From Gordonia westfalica (lineage in GTDB: Bacteria; Actinomycetota; Actinomycetes; Mycobacteriales; Mycobacteriaceae): a DNA stretch of 64,000 nucleotides. The stretch's first letter is position 1. Each line of letters starts with the position of its first letter. Below the pieces are notes generated by a model. The model had not been told where the DNA came from and made no database searches. It saw nothing but the letters and a program-made list of their open reading frames with translations. Positions 34,856 to 43,694 of this stretch are shown here, piece by piece. Position numbers and translations under genes: made by a program. The stretch lies in contig NZ_FNLM01000034.1 of assembly GCF_900105725.1 (NCBI RefSeq), forward strand, positions 186,001 to 250,000, read 5' to 3'.

Positions 34856-35358
34856 ACACACCCGACAACAAGGCGATGAACACACCCGACAACGACTCGG
34901 GCGGGTTCGGTGGTCTGCTCGCAGTGGCCGGTGGCGTGCTGGTGATGGTCGCCTGCTGCGCCGGTCCCGCCCTGATCGCCGGCGGCGTGCTCGCCGGTCT
35001 CGGCGGTGTCTTGACCAGCCCGTGGCTGCTTGCCGCAGGCGTGCTGGTCGTGGCCGCCGCCGTCGGCTACACCCTGCGGCGCCGCGCCCGTAAGGCCACG
35101 GGGTGTTGTCCGCCCCGACCCGGATCACCATCCCCGCCATCGACGGCCTCGACACCGTCCCCTACTTCACTTCCCGCACCCTGCTGGACCTCACCGACCT
35201 GCCCTCACATCTGCTCGTCGTCGGCGGAGGCTACGTCGGCTGCGAGTTCGCCCAAATGTTCCGGCGATTCGGCTCCGAGGTCACCCTCATCCAACGCGCC
35301 GACCGGCTGCTGCCCGGCGAGGACCCCGACATCTCCGCCGCCGTCAGAGAGGGCATGA
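34852..35358 (+). CDS. MerT-like mercury transport protein with a chimeric tail
   Basis: Residues 1-85 form a small membrane protein: two helices (LLAVAGGVLVMVACCAGPALIAGG, with a Cys-Cys pair, and SPWLLAAGVLVVAAAVGYTL) and a KATGCC end, typical of actinobacterial Hg(II) importers. From about 35105 the same frame runs on through sequence that encodes the truncated flavoprotein in another frame, giving 80 Ser/Pro-rich residues that are an artefact of the fusion. The natural stop was probably lost when the flanking gene was deleted. The ATGA overlap with the sensor gene suggests coupled translation. Confidence 0.7.
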   Translation: MNTPDNKAMNTPDNDSGGFGGLLAVAGGVLVMVACCAGPALIAGGVLAGLGGVLTSPWLLAAGVLVVAAAVGYTLRRRARKATGCCPPRPGSPSPPSTASTPSPTSLPAPCWTSPTCPHICSSSAEATSAASSPKCSGDSAPRSPSSNAPTGCCPARTPTSPPPSERA

Positions 35359-36077
35359 CCGCCGACGGCATCACCGTGCTCACCGGCACCACCTGCACCG
35401 CGGCCACCGGCACCACCGGGAACATCCGGCTCGGCTGCACCGGCAGCGAAGCCGACGACATCACCGGCAGCCACCTGCTGATCGCGACAGGACGCACCCC
35501 CAACAGCGACAATCTCGGCCTCGAGTACCTCGGTCTCGAACCCGACCCACAGGGCTTCCTCACCGTCGACGCCTCCCTGCGCACCGACGCCGAAAATGTT
35601 TGGGCGCTCGGCGATCTGCGCGGCGGGCCCATGTTCACCCACACCGCCCGCGACGACGCCGACATCGTCTACCGCACCATATTCCGAAGCCAGGACCGCA
35701 CCACAACCGGGCGCATCGTGCCGCACGCGGTGTTCACCGACCCCGAAGTCGGCGCCGTCGGGCTCACCGAACCTGCCGCCCGCGCCGCCGGCTACGACGT
35801 CGTCGTCGGGCGCCAGGACTTCACCGGCGTCGTGAAAGCCCGCGCCATCGGCAACACCCGCGGCCTGGTCAAATTCGTCGCCGACGCCGCCACCGACCGT
35901 ATCCTCGGCTGCCACATCGCCGGACCCGACGGCGGGAACCTCGTTCACGAGGCCGTCATCGCCATGACCACCGGCGCCACCTACACCCAACTCGCCCAAG
36001 CCATCCACATCCACCCCACCCTCGCCGAAGCGGTCAACACCGCCGCCGGCGGCGTCCACCGCGAAATCGGCGCATAG
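35103..36077 (+). pseudogene. second mercuric-reductase-like flavoprotein, N-terminus deleted
   Basis: A 324-residue frame that begins at TIPAIDGLDTVPYFT and contains the NAD-binding LLVVGGGYVGCEFAQMF, the central VWALGDLRGGPMFTH and the C-terminal dimer domain of the pyridine nucleotide-disulfide oxidoreductases. The first 135 or so residues, with the FAD site and the redox Cys pair, are missing. AAGG precedes a GTG at 35103, so a truncated protein might be made, but it should be inactive. The deletion joins it to the merT-like gene. Confidence 0.75.
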
Positions 36078-36131
36078 ACACCCCATGAGCATCGCCCGGT
36101 ACTCGGGTGAGGCCATTTTCCGACTGCCACG

Positions 36132-36216
36132 GATAACACCCTGTTATCTGTAGCATCATGACATCCGGCCTGCGCCGACTCCGCTCCGGCGGTGCGCGAC
36201 GCGGACCTGTTATCTG
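36132..36216 (+). promoter_or_regulatory. TnpI resolution site (internal recombination site)
   Basis: GATAACACCCTGTTATC (36132-36148) is a perfect inverted repeat with a 5-base centre, matching the core-site layout of TnpI systems. A further copy of CCTGTTATCTG at 36206-36216 repeats the right arm (36140-36150) in direct orientation, like the accessory DR motifs of Tn4430. It lies directly upstream of tnpI. Confidence 0.7.
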
Positions 36217-36244
36217 CGGCAAGCCCAGTGAGGGAGGTACCACC

Positions 36245-37195
36245 GTGCCGTCCGGGATCACCGTCCGCGCCGCCGGCGACAGCTTCCTCGACTCGATCGG
36301 CTCCCCGAACACCCGCCGCGCCTACGGCATCGCCGTCGACAAGACCACCGCCACGCTCGGCGAGACCCGGCGGCTGGCCGACGTCGCCGACGATGAGATC
36401 GGTGAAACCCTCGAAACCCTGTGGGGCTCCTCAGCAGTCAACACCTGGAACGCCCGCCGCGCCGCGGTCGCGTCGTGGCTGGCGTGGTGCCGCGAGCACG
36501 GCCACACCGCCCCGGCGGTCCCGGCCTGGGTGAAACGCTCCACTCCACCGGACTCCACCACCCCGGTGCACTCGCGCACCGCGATCGACCGGCTCATCGC
36601 CCGCCGCGACATCGACCTCCGGGAGAAGACGCTGTGGCGGATGCTCTACGAAACCTGCGCCCGCACCGAGGAACTGCTCCAGGTCAACATCGAGGACCTC
36701 GATCTGGCCGGGCGGTGTTGCCCGGTGAAGTCCAAGGGCGCCAAGCCCCGCACCCGCCGCCGCGGTGCCACCTACCACGAGTACGCGCACGAGCTCGTGT
36801 ACTGGGACGCGGGCACCGCCCGGCTCCTGCCACGCCTCACCAAGGGCCGCACCCGCGGACCGCTGTTCGTCACCCACCGCCGACCGGGCCCCGGAAAGGC
36901 CGCCGCCGACCGGGACATCTGCCCCGACACCGGGCTGGCCCGGCTGTCCTACGGCCAGGCCCGCGCCGTGCTGGATGCCGCCACCGCGACGAATGGGCCC
37001 GGCACCGGTTGGGATCTGCACGAACTTCGGCATTCCGGCCTGACGCATCTCGGCGAGGCCGGTGCCAGCCTGGTGGAGCTGATGGCCAAGTCCCGCCACC
37101 GCAAACCCGAGAACCTACGCCGCTACTTCAAACCCTCACCGGCAGCCATGCGCGGCATCACCAGCCTCATCGGCCCCGACCGCAGCCACCGATAG
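36245..37195 (+). CDS. tnpI: TnpI tyrosine recombinase (co-integrate resolution)
   Basis: A 316-residue phage-integrase-type protein. Catalytic residues: R in [11 protein letters not shown], HxxR in [11 protein letters not shown], a His in SRHRKPENL and Y in RRYFKP. The GTG at 36245 follows GGGAGG and is preferred to the ATG at 36158, which would run through the resolution site. In Tn3-family elements of this type TnpI resolves the co-integrate formed by TnpA. The gene ends 27 bases before the right terminal repeat. Confidence 0.85.
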   Translation: MPSGITVRAAGDSFLDSIGSPNTRRAYGIAVDKTTATLGETRRLADVADDEIGETLETLWGSSAVNTWNARRAAVASWLAWCREHGHTAPAVPAWVKRSTPPDSTTPVHSRTAIDRLIARRDIDLREKTLWRMLYETCARTEELLQVNIEDLDLAGRCCPVKSKGAKPRTRRRGATYHEYAHELVYWDAGTARLLPRLTKGRTRGPLFVTHRRPGPGKAAADRDICPDTGLARLSYGQARAVLDAATATNGPGTGWDLHELRHSGLTHLGEAGASLVELMAKSRHRKPENLRRYFKPSPAAMRGITSLIGPDRSHR

Positions 37196-37222
37196 CGGCC
37201 ACCAACAAGAGCGTCCGTCTAC

Positions 37223-37281
37223 CCGCTGACCAGGCACTACGCGAACTTCGTTGTTTTTTGCGCCATTACTACCGTGACCCC
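37223..37281 (-). repeat. right terminal inverted repeat of the Tn3-family transposon (59 bp)
   Basis: Inverted copy of 28549-28607 with one mismatch; ends with GACCCC at 37281 and is followed by the TGCCT duplication. Confidence 0.9.
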
Positions 37282-37286
37282 TGCCT
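37282..37286. repeat. right 5-bp target duplication TGCCT
   Basis: Identical to 28544-28548. The bases 37287-37296 (GGACCGGCTA) after it complete the right end of the interrupted IS3-family element. Confidence 0.85.
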
Positions 37287-37296
37287 GGACCGGCTA

Positions 37297-37548
37297 TCGG
37301 GGACCTGCCAGGAGATCTGATACCAGAGAGCACTTGGTTGTTGCGCTTCCAGTTACGGGCACGCCAGTTTGGCGTGTACCGCGCGGTCACTCTCGAAGTC
37401 GGGTGGCAGACACCTTTTAGGGACTGGTGTGAGCGCGGCCCAGGGTTCCTCGCCTCGGGAGGCCTCGGTTCATCCATGGGGTAGGGCTACTCCCCCTCCG
37501 CTCAGCGTCCTCCGGCTCATCTGAACTACTATTTGGATTAGTTTCAAG
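37297..37548. other. gap before the copper region
   Basis: No gene is supported. GGGGTAGGGCTACTCCCC at 37478-37495 is a near-perfect inverted repeat, 54 bases before the next gene, and could be an operator. Confidence 0.35.
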
Positions 37549-38145
37549 ATGGCTGTTGGAGGCGCGGTGATCGCAAGCGTTGTGGCCCAAGGGGCACTCT
37601 TGGGGCTGTTCGGTGCGGTCGTAGCGTGTGGTGTCGCCGCTGCCCGTCGGCCGGGTCGAGGTGGGGAGGCTTGGCGGGCGCTCGTTTCGTGTGCGCTTGC
37701 TGTGAGTGCGGCCGGCGGCGTGATGGTGGTTGCTCCCCAGGGCTTTTTCGCGGCGGCTATCGTGTTGGCGCTGCTCTGTGTTGGGGCGTTCATGCTGTCT
37801 TCTGCTCGTCTGCACGGCGCGTCGTTGGCGGTGATGGTGGACTCGCTCGTGTGGATGGCCTCGGCGATGTGGGTGTTCATCGTGTTCGCCGCCACGGGCG
37901 GGCCGATCGAGGGTGATGTGGTGCCTGCTGATCCGATTGCCGAGTTGGCGTTGAGGGCAGAGCTCAATCGACCCCCGAGGTGGGTCCGTACTGGCAGTGT
38001 GATCGCGATTTTCGGTCTGGTGGCCGCGATAGTCTTCCGCCTGGCCCGGCCGGCCTCCTGTGGTGATTGCTTCGAGACCCTCGTTCCCGGCGCCCACGCC
38101 CGATGGCCACAAAATACGAAGGTGGTTAGTAGAAGTGGGGTGTGA
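37549..38145 (+). CDS. hypothetical membrane protein of the copper region
   Basis: A 198-residue protein with five or so hydrophobic segments (IASVVAQGALLGLFGAVVACG, AALVSCALAVSAAGGVMVV, FFAAAIVLALLCVGAFML, MVDSLVWMASAMWVFIVFA and VIAIFGLVAAIVF). Its shape resembles actinobacterial membrane proteins found beside copper genes (DUF5134-like), though that is not certain. The start at 37549 (ATG) has only a weak binding site. It lies 28 bases before another membrane gene. Confidence 0.55.
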   Translation: MAVGGAVIASVVAQGALLGLFGAVVACGVAAARRPGRGGEAWRALVSCALAVSAAGGVMVVAPQGFFAAAIVLALLCVGAFMLSSARLHGASLAVMVDSLVWMASAMWVFIVFAATGGPIEGDVVPADPIAELALRAELNRPPRWVRTGSVIAIFGLVAAIVFRLARPASCGDCFETLVPGAHARWPQNTKVVSRSGV

Positions 38146-38172
38146 TGCGGGTGTGCGGGGAGGTGGTGAGGC

Positions 38173-38502
38173 ATGACTGACGGTGTCGCGGTGCGGCGTG
38201 CGGGTCGGTTCGGCCCGCGCGGTCCTGCCCGTACGATCTCCCGTGCGGTGGGTCTTGCTGTGGTGATGTTTGAGGCGGTGGCCGCGTTCTGGCTGGTGAT
38301 GCTGCTCCGAACGTCGGATCTCGTGCCATCCGACCCCCGCTCAGGAGTCGGGCGCGGTGATCCGGTTGAGCTGCGGGTGCTGACCGCTGTGGGTGTGCAC
38401 GACTGGGTGTCGGCTCTGAGTGCTGCGGCCTTCGCTGCGGGTGTGGCCGGTGCGCTGGTGGCGCGTCTACTCCCAGCAGTCAAGGGGCGCGCGACCGGTT
38501 GA
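38173..38502 (+). CDS. small hypothetical membrane protein
   Basis: A 109-residue protein after GAGGTGGTGAGGC. Two hydrophobic segments (AVGLAVVMFEAVAAFWLVMLL and ALSAAAFAAGVAGALVARLL) surround an outer loop. Probably an operon partner of the previous gene. It converges with the CopY/BlaI gene. No family is recognised. Confidence 0.5.
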   Translation: MTDGVAVRRAGRFGPRGPARTISRAVGLAVVMFEAVAAFWLVMLLRTSDLVPSDPRSGVGRGDPVELRVLTAVGVHDWVSALSAAAFAAGVAGALVARLLPAVKGRATG

Positions 38503-38555
38503 GTAGTCGGGCCTGGGCCTCGCCGGAGTTTCCCTTGTCGGAGGGTTTCTATGGC

Positions 38556-38936
38556 TTAGGCTTTGGTGCCGCCGCCGCGGGTGTGGCGAGGTTTAAGGGT
38601 GAGGTATTCGCTGAGCACTTCACGCTCGGCGGGTGTCACGGTCTGGGCGAAGTGCATCAGTACTGCCGCGGAGTCCCCGCTGGCGTCGAGGACCTGACGC
38701 AAGGTGCGTGAGGTGGCCTCTTCACGGGTCTGCATGGGGAAGTACCGGTAGGCGCGGCTGACTTTTTCTCTACCGACGAACCCTTTTTTGTGCAGGTTGG
38801 TGACGACGGTGAGCACTGTGGTGTAGGCCGGTTCGCGGTCGTGGAGTTCCTCGACTAGGTCGTGCACCGACATCGCCGCACCGGCTGACCACAGCACGTC
38901 CATCACTGCGCGTTCCAGTGAACCCAGCCCAGTCAT
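38556..38936 (-). CDS. CopY/BlaI family transcriptional repressor
   Basis: A 126-residue protein with the BlaI-type winged helix (LERAVMDVLWSAGAAMSVHDLVEEL, AYTTVLTVVTNLHKKGFVGREKV) and the C-terminal dimer helices (RTLRQVLDASGDSAAVLMHFAQTV). In this context it is likely to respond to copper or to the membrane proteins, although no Cys-based metal site is seen. The ATG at 38936 follows GTGGGTGAAA. It sits beside the sensor kinase gene, transcribed in the same direction. Confidence 0.8.
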   Translation of the reverse strand: MTGLGSLERAVMDVLWSAGAAMSVHDLVEELHDREPAYTTVLTVVTNLHKKGFVGREKVSRAYRYFPMQTREEATSRTLRQVLDASGDSAAVLMHFAQTVTPAEREVLSEYLTLKPRHTRGGGTKA

Positions 38937-38976
38937 TTTCACCCACCATCTCTAGATGCGGGTCAATCTTACGACG

Positions 38977-38995
38977 GACTACCTCAGTTAGTAGC
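38977..38995. promoter_or_regulatory. possible BlaI/CopY-type operator
   Basis: GACTACCTCAGTTAGTAGC has CTAC/GTAG arms like the TACTA-type operators of BlaI-like repressors, 45 bases upstream of the CopY/BlaI start. It overlaps the end of the kinase gene. Confidence 0.4.
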
Positions 38996-40216
38996 TTGGT
39001 CCCGTTGGAGCGCATCGGCAGCGCCGCGACGCGGGCGGTGTTTGAAGGCCACGGAGAATTCGGTTCCAGGGGTGCTGCGGTGGATGTGACGTCGGGTGGT
39101 GGTCGGCAACGTGATGGTGAAGGTGGCTCCGTGTCCGGCTCCCAGGCTTTCGGCGAGCAAGGTGCCCCCATGGTCTTCGACGATAGAGCGGGCGATGGTG
39201 AGGCCGATTCCGCTGCCGCCGGCGTCTCTGGTGCGTGAGGAGTCGGTGCGGTAGAAGCGGTCGAAGATGTGTGGAAGGTGTTGAGGGGGAATGCCGTCAC
39301 CGCAGTCGACGACGCTGATGCGCACCGCGTGTGCCGGGGCGGTGTCGGCTTTCACTACGACTCGCTGGCCCGGGGAGCTGTGTCGCAGCGCGTTGGTGAG
39401 CAGATTGAGCAGTACTTGGCTCATTCGTTCGGCGTCGACATGGATGTGTACGCGCGCGGCGGTGGTGACGATGCCTAGCGTGACTTTGGCGTCGGTGAAC
39501 AGGTCGGCGGCTTCTTCGTAGGTCGCGATGAGCAGTTCGTTGACAGTGATCGTCGCCGGGTGGAGGGGCATCTGATGCTCGTCGGCGCTGGATACGGTCG
39601 CGATGTCCTCGGCGAGACGCTGCAGGCGGGTGGTGGCGGTGCGCACGACGTCAAAGGTCTGTGAGTCGGGAGCCCGGATTCCGTCTTCGATGGCGTCGGT
39701 GATCGCGCCGATGGTGGTCAGTGGGGTGCGCAGTTCGTGGGCAAGGTCTGACAGCATCCGCTTACGGATGTCGTCTTGTGAATCCAGCCGTTGTGCAAGT
39801 TGGTTGATAGCTCGGCTGAGCTGGGTGAACTCGGTGCCGAGCTGGCGATCGGGTACGCGCGTGCGGTAGTTGCCGGCGCCAATAGCCACGGCTGAGCGGG
39901 CGACACTGGCGACTGACTGTTGTACGCGGCGAGCCAGGAACCAGCTGACGGCCGTGGCCAGGATCGTCGAGGTGATCAATGCGACAGACATTGAGACGAC
40001 GATCGAGGAAGTGAACGCGGCTTCGACATGGTCGGCCTGAACTGACCCTGGCTCGAGGCGAGCTTGGCCGAGGTGGTCGTGGAAGGTGTGTGGAGCCACG
40101 AATAGTGCCACGATCGCGACGCTGATGCCGCCGCCGGCGATGACGATAGCTTGAGCGAGCATGAGCCGGGAGCCGAAGCTGCCGGGGATACGTAACCGTC
40201 GACGTTCATCGTTCAT
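38984..40216 (-). CDS. two-component sensor histidine kinase
   Basis: A 410-residue protein. Two transmembrane helices enclose a short outer domain (VAPHTFHDHLGQ...), followed by HAMP, the H-box SDLAHELRTPLTTIGA, the N-box LLNLLTNALRHSSPG and the ATP-binding boxes VDCGDGIPPQH and GGSGIGLTIARSIVEDHGG. The start at 40216 (ATG) overlaps the regulator gene by 11 bases. Given the flanking copper genes it is likely to sense copper (CutS/CopS-like), but the outer domain is too short to confirm this. Confidence 0.88.
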   Translation of the reverse strand: MNDERRRLRIPGSFGSRLMLAQAIVIAGGGISVAIVALFVAPHTFHDHLGQARLEPGSVQADHVEAAFTSSIVVSMSVALITSTILATAVSWFLARRVQQSVASVARSAVAIGAGNYRTRVPDRQLGTEFTQLSRAINQLAQRLDSQDDIRKRMLSDLAHELRTPLTTIGAITDAIEDGIRAPDSQTFDVVRTATTRLQRLAEDIATVSSADEHQMPLHPATITVNELLIATYEEAADLFTDAKVTLGIVTTAARVHIHVDAERMSQVLLNLLTNALRHSSPGQRVVVKADTAPAHAVRISVVDCGDGIPPQHLPHIFDRFYRTDSSRTRDAGGSGIGLTIARSIVEDHGGTLLAESLGAGHGATFTITLPTTTRRHIHRSTPGTEFSVAFKHRPRRGAADALQRDQATN

Positions 40217-40940
40217 CGCTGGCTCCTCGAGGTTGGCCGTCACCCATCCGGTAGCCCACTCCGCGAACGGTGCGGATGAATCGGCCGGCTACGGCGCTGT
40301 CACCGAGTTTGCGGCGCAGACTGGCGACATGGACTTCGACGACGTGGGCATCGCCGACCCAGTCGGGTCCCCAGATTTCGGTGAGCAGTTGCTCTCGACT
40401 GAACACAACACCGGGCCGCCGCGTGAGCGCTTCGAGAACGTCGAACTCAGTCCGAGTCAGCTCCACGGGTGTGCTCTCCACCTGGACTTCACGACCCTGA
40501 GGGTCGAGGGTGAGCTCCCCTATCGTCCGCGGGTGCGACTCGCCGGTTGGGGTCGGCCGTGGTCGGCGCAGCATGGCGTCGATGCGCGCCATCAGCTCAC
40601 GAGGGCGAAATGGTTTCGTGAGGTAGTCATCGGCCCCCACCGACAGGCCAACGACTGTGTCGACTTCGTCCGCGCGGGCCGTGACCATCACGATGTAGGC
40701 GTTGGTGAAGGTGCGCAACTGTCGACAGACCTCGACGCCATCGAGTGACGGCAAGCCCAGGTCGAGGATGACTACTGCCGGACTCGCCGTGCGTGCGGCG
40801 GCGACTCCCTCCTGGCCGTCGGGCGCAACGGTGACCGTGAATCCGCTGCGCTGCAGGTAGTCAGCAACGACTTCGGCAATGTCGGGCTCATCTTCGATCA
40901 CCAGGGCGTGCAGACCGTGCGGTGGTCGGACCACCGGCAT
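40206..40940 (-). CDS. OmpR-family response regulator
   Basis: A 244-residue protein: the receiver domain with IEDEPD and the phosphoacceptor D in VVILDLGLPSLDG, K in LTKPFRP, and a C-terminal winged helix (LTRTEFDVLEALTRRPGVVFSREQLLTEIWG). The ATG at 40940 is preferred over the upstream 41024. It overlaps the kinase gene, so the two form one operon. It is divergent from the cysK2-like gene, which it may activate together with the copper genes. Confidence 0.88.
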   Translation of the reverse strand: MPVVRPPHGLHALVIEDEPDIAEVVADYLQRSGFTVTVAPDGQEGVAAARTASPAVVILDLGLPSLDGVEVCRQLRTFTNAYIVMVTARADEVDTVVGLSVGADDYLTKPFRPRELMARIDAMLRRPRPTPTGESHPRTIGELTLDPQGREVQVESTPVELTRTEFDVLEALTRRPGVVFSREQLLTEIWGPDWVGDAHVVEVHVASLRRKLGDSAVAGRFIRTVRGVGYRMGDGQPRGASDER

Positions 40941-41183
40941 ATGGAGGTCGTCGACGACGTTGCGATCTTGGGGCACGCTCCTATGGTGGCGGTGGTCTAC
41001 ACGATCATCCAACCTCGTGGGCATTCTTGAGCAGATCTTGATCCACGCTGCCGATCAGCCTTGAGGTTCGGTGGGCAAGGTGGCGGTGTCGCCGGGTGGA
41101 ACGTTACGACACAGTTCCCTCTCACACTGATGATCTGATTTCTGCCCGGCGGCGTCCTGTTCAACAACGCAGAGGATGCCCGT

Positions 41184-42320
41184 GTGACTGTCTCCTACAG
41201 CCTCACCACCAGTGATCCATTCGCCAGTACCTTCCCCGCCGAAGCCGCGTCGCCCCGTGCTGGGCTGAGTCGTCAGCTGGTGGGCGGCACCCCGGTGTTG
41301 CGCATCGAGGAACCCTTCGCCGAGCACGGGCGCGGCTTCTGGGCCAAGCTGGAAGGCTTCAACCCCGGTGGTATGAAAGACCGGCCTGCGCTGCACATGG
41401 TGGAACGCGCCCGCGCCCGTGAAGAGCTGGCCCCGGGGGCGCGGATCATCGAATCAACTAGTGGGACACTGGGATTAGGCCTGGCTTTAGCGGGCATCGT
41501 GTTCGGGCATCCGGTGACCTTGGTGACCGATCCAGGACTGGAACCGATCTTGCGGCAGATGCTCGCCGCATACGGCGCCCAGGTCGATGTCGTCAGCGAT
41601 CCCCATCCGGTCGGGGGTTGGCAACAAGCCCGCCGCGACCGCGTGCGCACCCTGCTCGAGCGCGACGAGGCTGCGTGGTGTCCCGACCAGTATTCCAACC
41701 CCGACAACGTGACCGGTTACAGCTCGTTGGGTGTGGAGTTGATCGCGCAGCTGCGACATATCGATGTGCTGGTGTGCTCGGTGGGCACCGGTGGGCACTC
41801 AGCCGGTGTGGCTCATACTCTGCGGCAGTTCAACCCTGAGCTGGAGGTTGTGGGCGTAGACACCATTGGCTCGACGATTTTCGGCCAGCCGGCACAGTCA
41901 CGGATTATGCGGGGACTCGGCTCGAGTATCTACCCCCGCAACGTTGCCTATGACCAGTTCAGTGAGGTGCACTGGGTGGCGCCGGCCGAAGCAGTCTGGG
42001 CATGTCGCACCCTGGCCGCCACGCATTACGCCACCGGCGGCTGGAGCGTGGGCGCGGTGGCCCTGGTCTCGGGCTGGCTGGCGCGTACTCGTTCGGCCGA
42101 TACGCGCATCGCGGCGGTGTTCCCCGATGGCCCCGCTCGCTACTACGGAACCATTTACAACGATGAGTACTGCCGCGCTCACGACCTGATCGGCGCCCCG
42201 GCGCCGCCCACTGAACCCCGCACCATCAGCGATCCGCTCACTCAGGTCGCGAGCAGCTGGACGCGGTGCCCTACCATCATCGACCCCACTTGCGTGCCGC
42301 ACGCCGAGCCCACGAGCTGA
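41184..42320 (+). CDS. cysK2: PLP-dependent cysteine-synthase-family protein (CysK2-like)
   Basis: A 378-residue protein of the fold-type II PLP family. The Schiff-base Lys is in [17 protein letters not shown] and the substrate loop is [13 protein letters not shown]. The C-terminus is extended. It resembles CysK2 of Mycobacterium tuberculosis, which makes S-sulfocysteine and stands next to an MFS gene within the RicR copper regulon (Rv0846c-Rv0850); the same pair of genes is found here. The GTG at 41184 follows GCAGAGGATGCCC. Its stop is 3 bases from the MFS start, so they are coupled. Confidence 0.75.
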   Translation: MTVSYSLTTSDPFASTFPAEAASPRAGLSRQLVGGTPVLRIEEPFAEHGRGFWAKLEGFNPGGMKDRPALHMVERARAREELAPGARIIESTSGTLGLGLALAGIVFGHPVTLVTDPGLEPILRQMLAAYGAQVDVVSDPHPVGGWQQARRDRVRTLLERDEAAWCPDQYSNPDNVTGYSSLGVELIAQLRHIDVLVCSVGTGGHSAGVAHTLRQFNPELEVVGVDTIGSTIFGQPAQSRIMRGLGSSIYPRNVAYDQFSEVHWVAPAEAVWACRTLAATHYATGGWSVGAVALVSGWLARTRSADTRIAAVFPDGPARYYGTIYNDEYCRAHDLIGAPAPPTEPRTISDPLTQVASSWTRCPTIIDPTCVPHAEPTS

Positions 42321-42323
42321 TCT

Positions 42324-43592
42324 ATGCGACGCCTCTACCGCAGTTTCCGCAGCTTCGATCGCCCCAGCCAAGTGCTGATGGTCAATCAGTTCACCATCAA
42401 TCTCGGCTTCTACATGCTCATGCCCTACCTCGCCGCCTACCTCGCCGGCCCGCTGGCCCTGGCCGCATGGGCAGTGGGCCTGGTCCTGGGGATACGCAAC
42501 TTCTCCCAACAGGGCATGTTCCTGATCGGGGGAACACTCGCTGACCGCTGGGGTTACAAACCGCTCATCATCGCCGGATGCCTGATGCGGGTCATCGGAT
42601 TCGTCCTACTGGCCCTGGCCAGTTCGCTGCCGGCGATCCTGATCGCCTCGGCGGCAACGGGATTCGCCGGGGCGCTGTTCAACCCCGCCGTACGCGCATA
42701 CCTGGCCGCCGACTCCGGTGAGCGCCGCATCGAAGCATTCGCCGTGTTCAACGTCTTCTACCAGGCCGGGATCCTGCTCGGGCCGCTGGTCGGACTAGCC
42801 CTGACCGCCCTGGACTTCCGGCTCACCTCCCTCTGTGCGGCAGCAGTTTTCGCGGTCCTGACCCTCGTGCAGATCAAAGCGCTACCCGCAACAACACCTG
42901 CCCCGAGCAGCACCTCAATCATTCAGGACTGGCGCAGCGTCGTCCGTAACCGGCGATTCCTGCTCTTCGCTGCGGCGATGGCCAGCTCTTACGTGCTGTC
43001 CTTCCAGGTCTACCTCGCCCTGCCCCTACATGCCGACCGCATAGCAGACAACCCCACCCTCGCCACCAGTGTTGTCACCGCAATGTTCGTGGTGACCGGT
43101 CTGGTGGCCATCGCCGGCCAGCTACGCATCACCACATGGTTCGGCAACCGCTGGGGCAGCACCGGCAGCCTGAGCGTGGGAATGACGCTGATGGCTGCAG
43201 CTTTCCTGCCCCTAGTCGCCAGCACCGCAACGCATCAGCGCAACATCGCCCTCAACATCGCCGCCCTGCTACTCACCGCAGCTCTGCTCGCCGCCGCCAC
43301 CGCAGCAGTGTTCCCATTCGAAATGGACACCGTGGTGGGACTGGCCCGCGGCACGCTTGTCGCCACCCACTACGGGCTCTACAACACCATCGTCGGGATC
43401 GGGATTCTGCTCGGCAACGCCGCGACCGGGTGGCTGTTCAGCGCGGCCACCACCCGCGACATGCCCGAACTGGTGTGGATCGCTCTAGTCCTCACCGGCA
43501 TGGCGGCGGCGTCAGCCCTGTTGCTGTTGCACCGCCGCGGATGGCTGGGCTTCACCGCCACCACCGAAGCTCAGCCCACCACAACCCATTGA
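42324..43592 (+). CDS. MFS transporter paired with the CysK2-like protein
   Basis: A 422-residue protein with 12 hydrophobic segments and the MFS signature GGTLADRWGYKPLIIAG between helices 2 and 3. In mycobacteria the neighbour of cysK2 (Rv0849) is a similar transporter of the copper regulon. It could export a sulfur-containing product of the synthase or copper complexes; the substrate is not known. The pair is separated by 3 bases. Confidence 0.85.
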   Translation: MRRLYRSFRSFDRPSQVLMVNQFTINLGFYMLMPYLAAYLAGPLALAAWAVGLVLGIRNFSQQGMFLIGGTLADRWGYKPLIIAGCLMRVIGFVLLALASSLPAILIASAATGFAGALFNPAVRAYLAADSGERRIEAFAVFNVFYQAGILLGPLVGLALTALDFRLTSLCAAAVFAVLTLVQIKALPATTPAPSSTSIIQDWRSVVRNRRFLLFAAAMASSYVLSFQVYLALPLHADRIADNPTLATSVVTAMFVVTGLVAIAGQLRITTWFGNRWGSTGSLSVGMTLMAAAFLPLVASTATHQRNIALNIAALLLTAALLAAATAAVFPFEMDTVVGLARGTLVATHYGLYNTIVGIGILLGNAATGWLFSAATTRDMPELVWIALVLTGMAAASALLLLHRRGWLGFTATTEAQPTTTH

Positions 43593-43593
43593 T

Positions 43594-43607
43594 TACCCTA
43601 GGGGGTA
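43594..43607 (+). promoter_or_regulatory. CsoR/RicR-type copper operator
   Basis: TACCCTAGGGGGTA is a near-palindrome of the TACCC...GGGTA type bound by CsoR/RicR-family copper repressors. It lies directly after the MFS stop and about 90 bases before copZ, with TATGAAT behind it as a possible -10. No CsoR gene is in the window, so the repressor would be encoded elsewhere. Confidence 0.7.
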
Positions 43608-43694
43608 AGGTATGAATGTGGTGTGGCGAGACGCCACAGCGACAGACCCCCTGAGGGTCGTCGGCACCACTGCTGTACCGAAAGGGCACATCTC

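Larger units (their letters stand above)
28549..37281 (+). mobile_element. 8,733-bp Tn3-family mercury-resistance transposon
   Basis: Bounded by 59-bp inverted repeats (28549-28607 and 37223-37281) that differ at one base and begin GGGGTC. It carries tnpA, merB, merR, merA, an ArsR-type regulator, a merT-like gene, a truncated flavoprotein and tnpI with a resolution site. The layout (transposase at one end, TnpI at the other) resembles Tn4430-type elements, which use a tyrosine recombinase rather than a serine resolvase. The flanking 5-bp repeats and near-identical ends show it is intact and young. Confidence 0.9.

Noticed and set aside
35030..36088. Arg/His-rich 352-codon frame over the truncated flavoprotein
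   Set aside because: Repetitive Arg-His composition typical of an out-of-frame reading of GC-rich sequence; the flavoprotein frame has the motifs.
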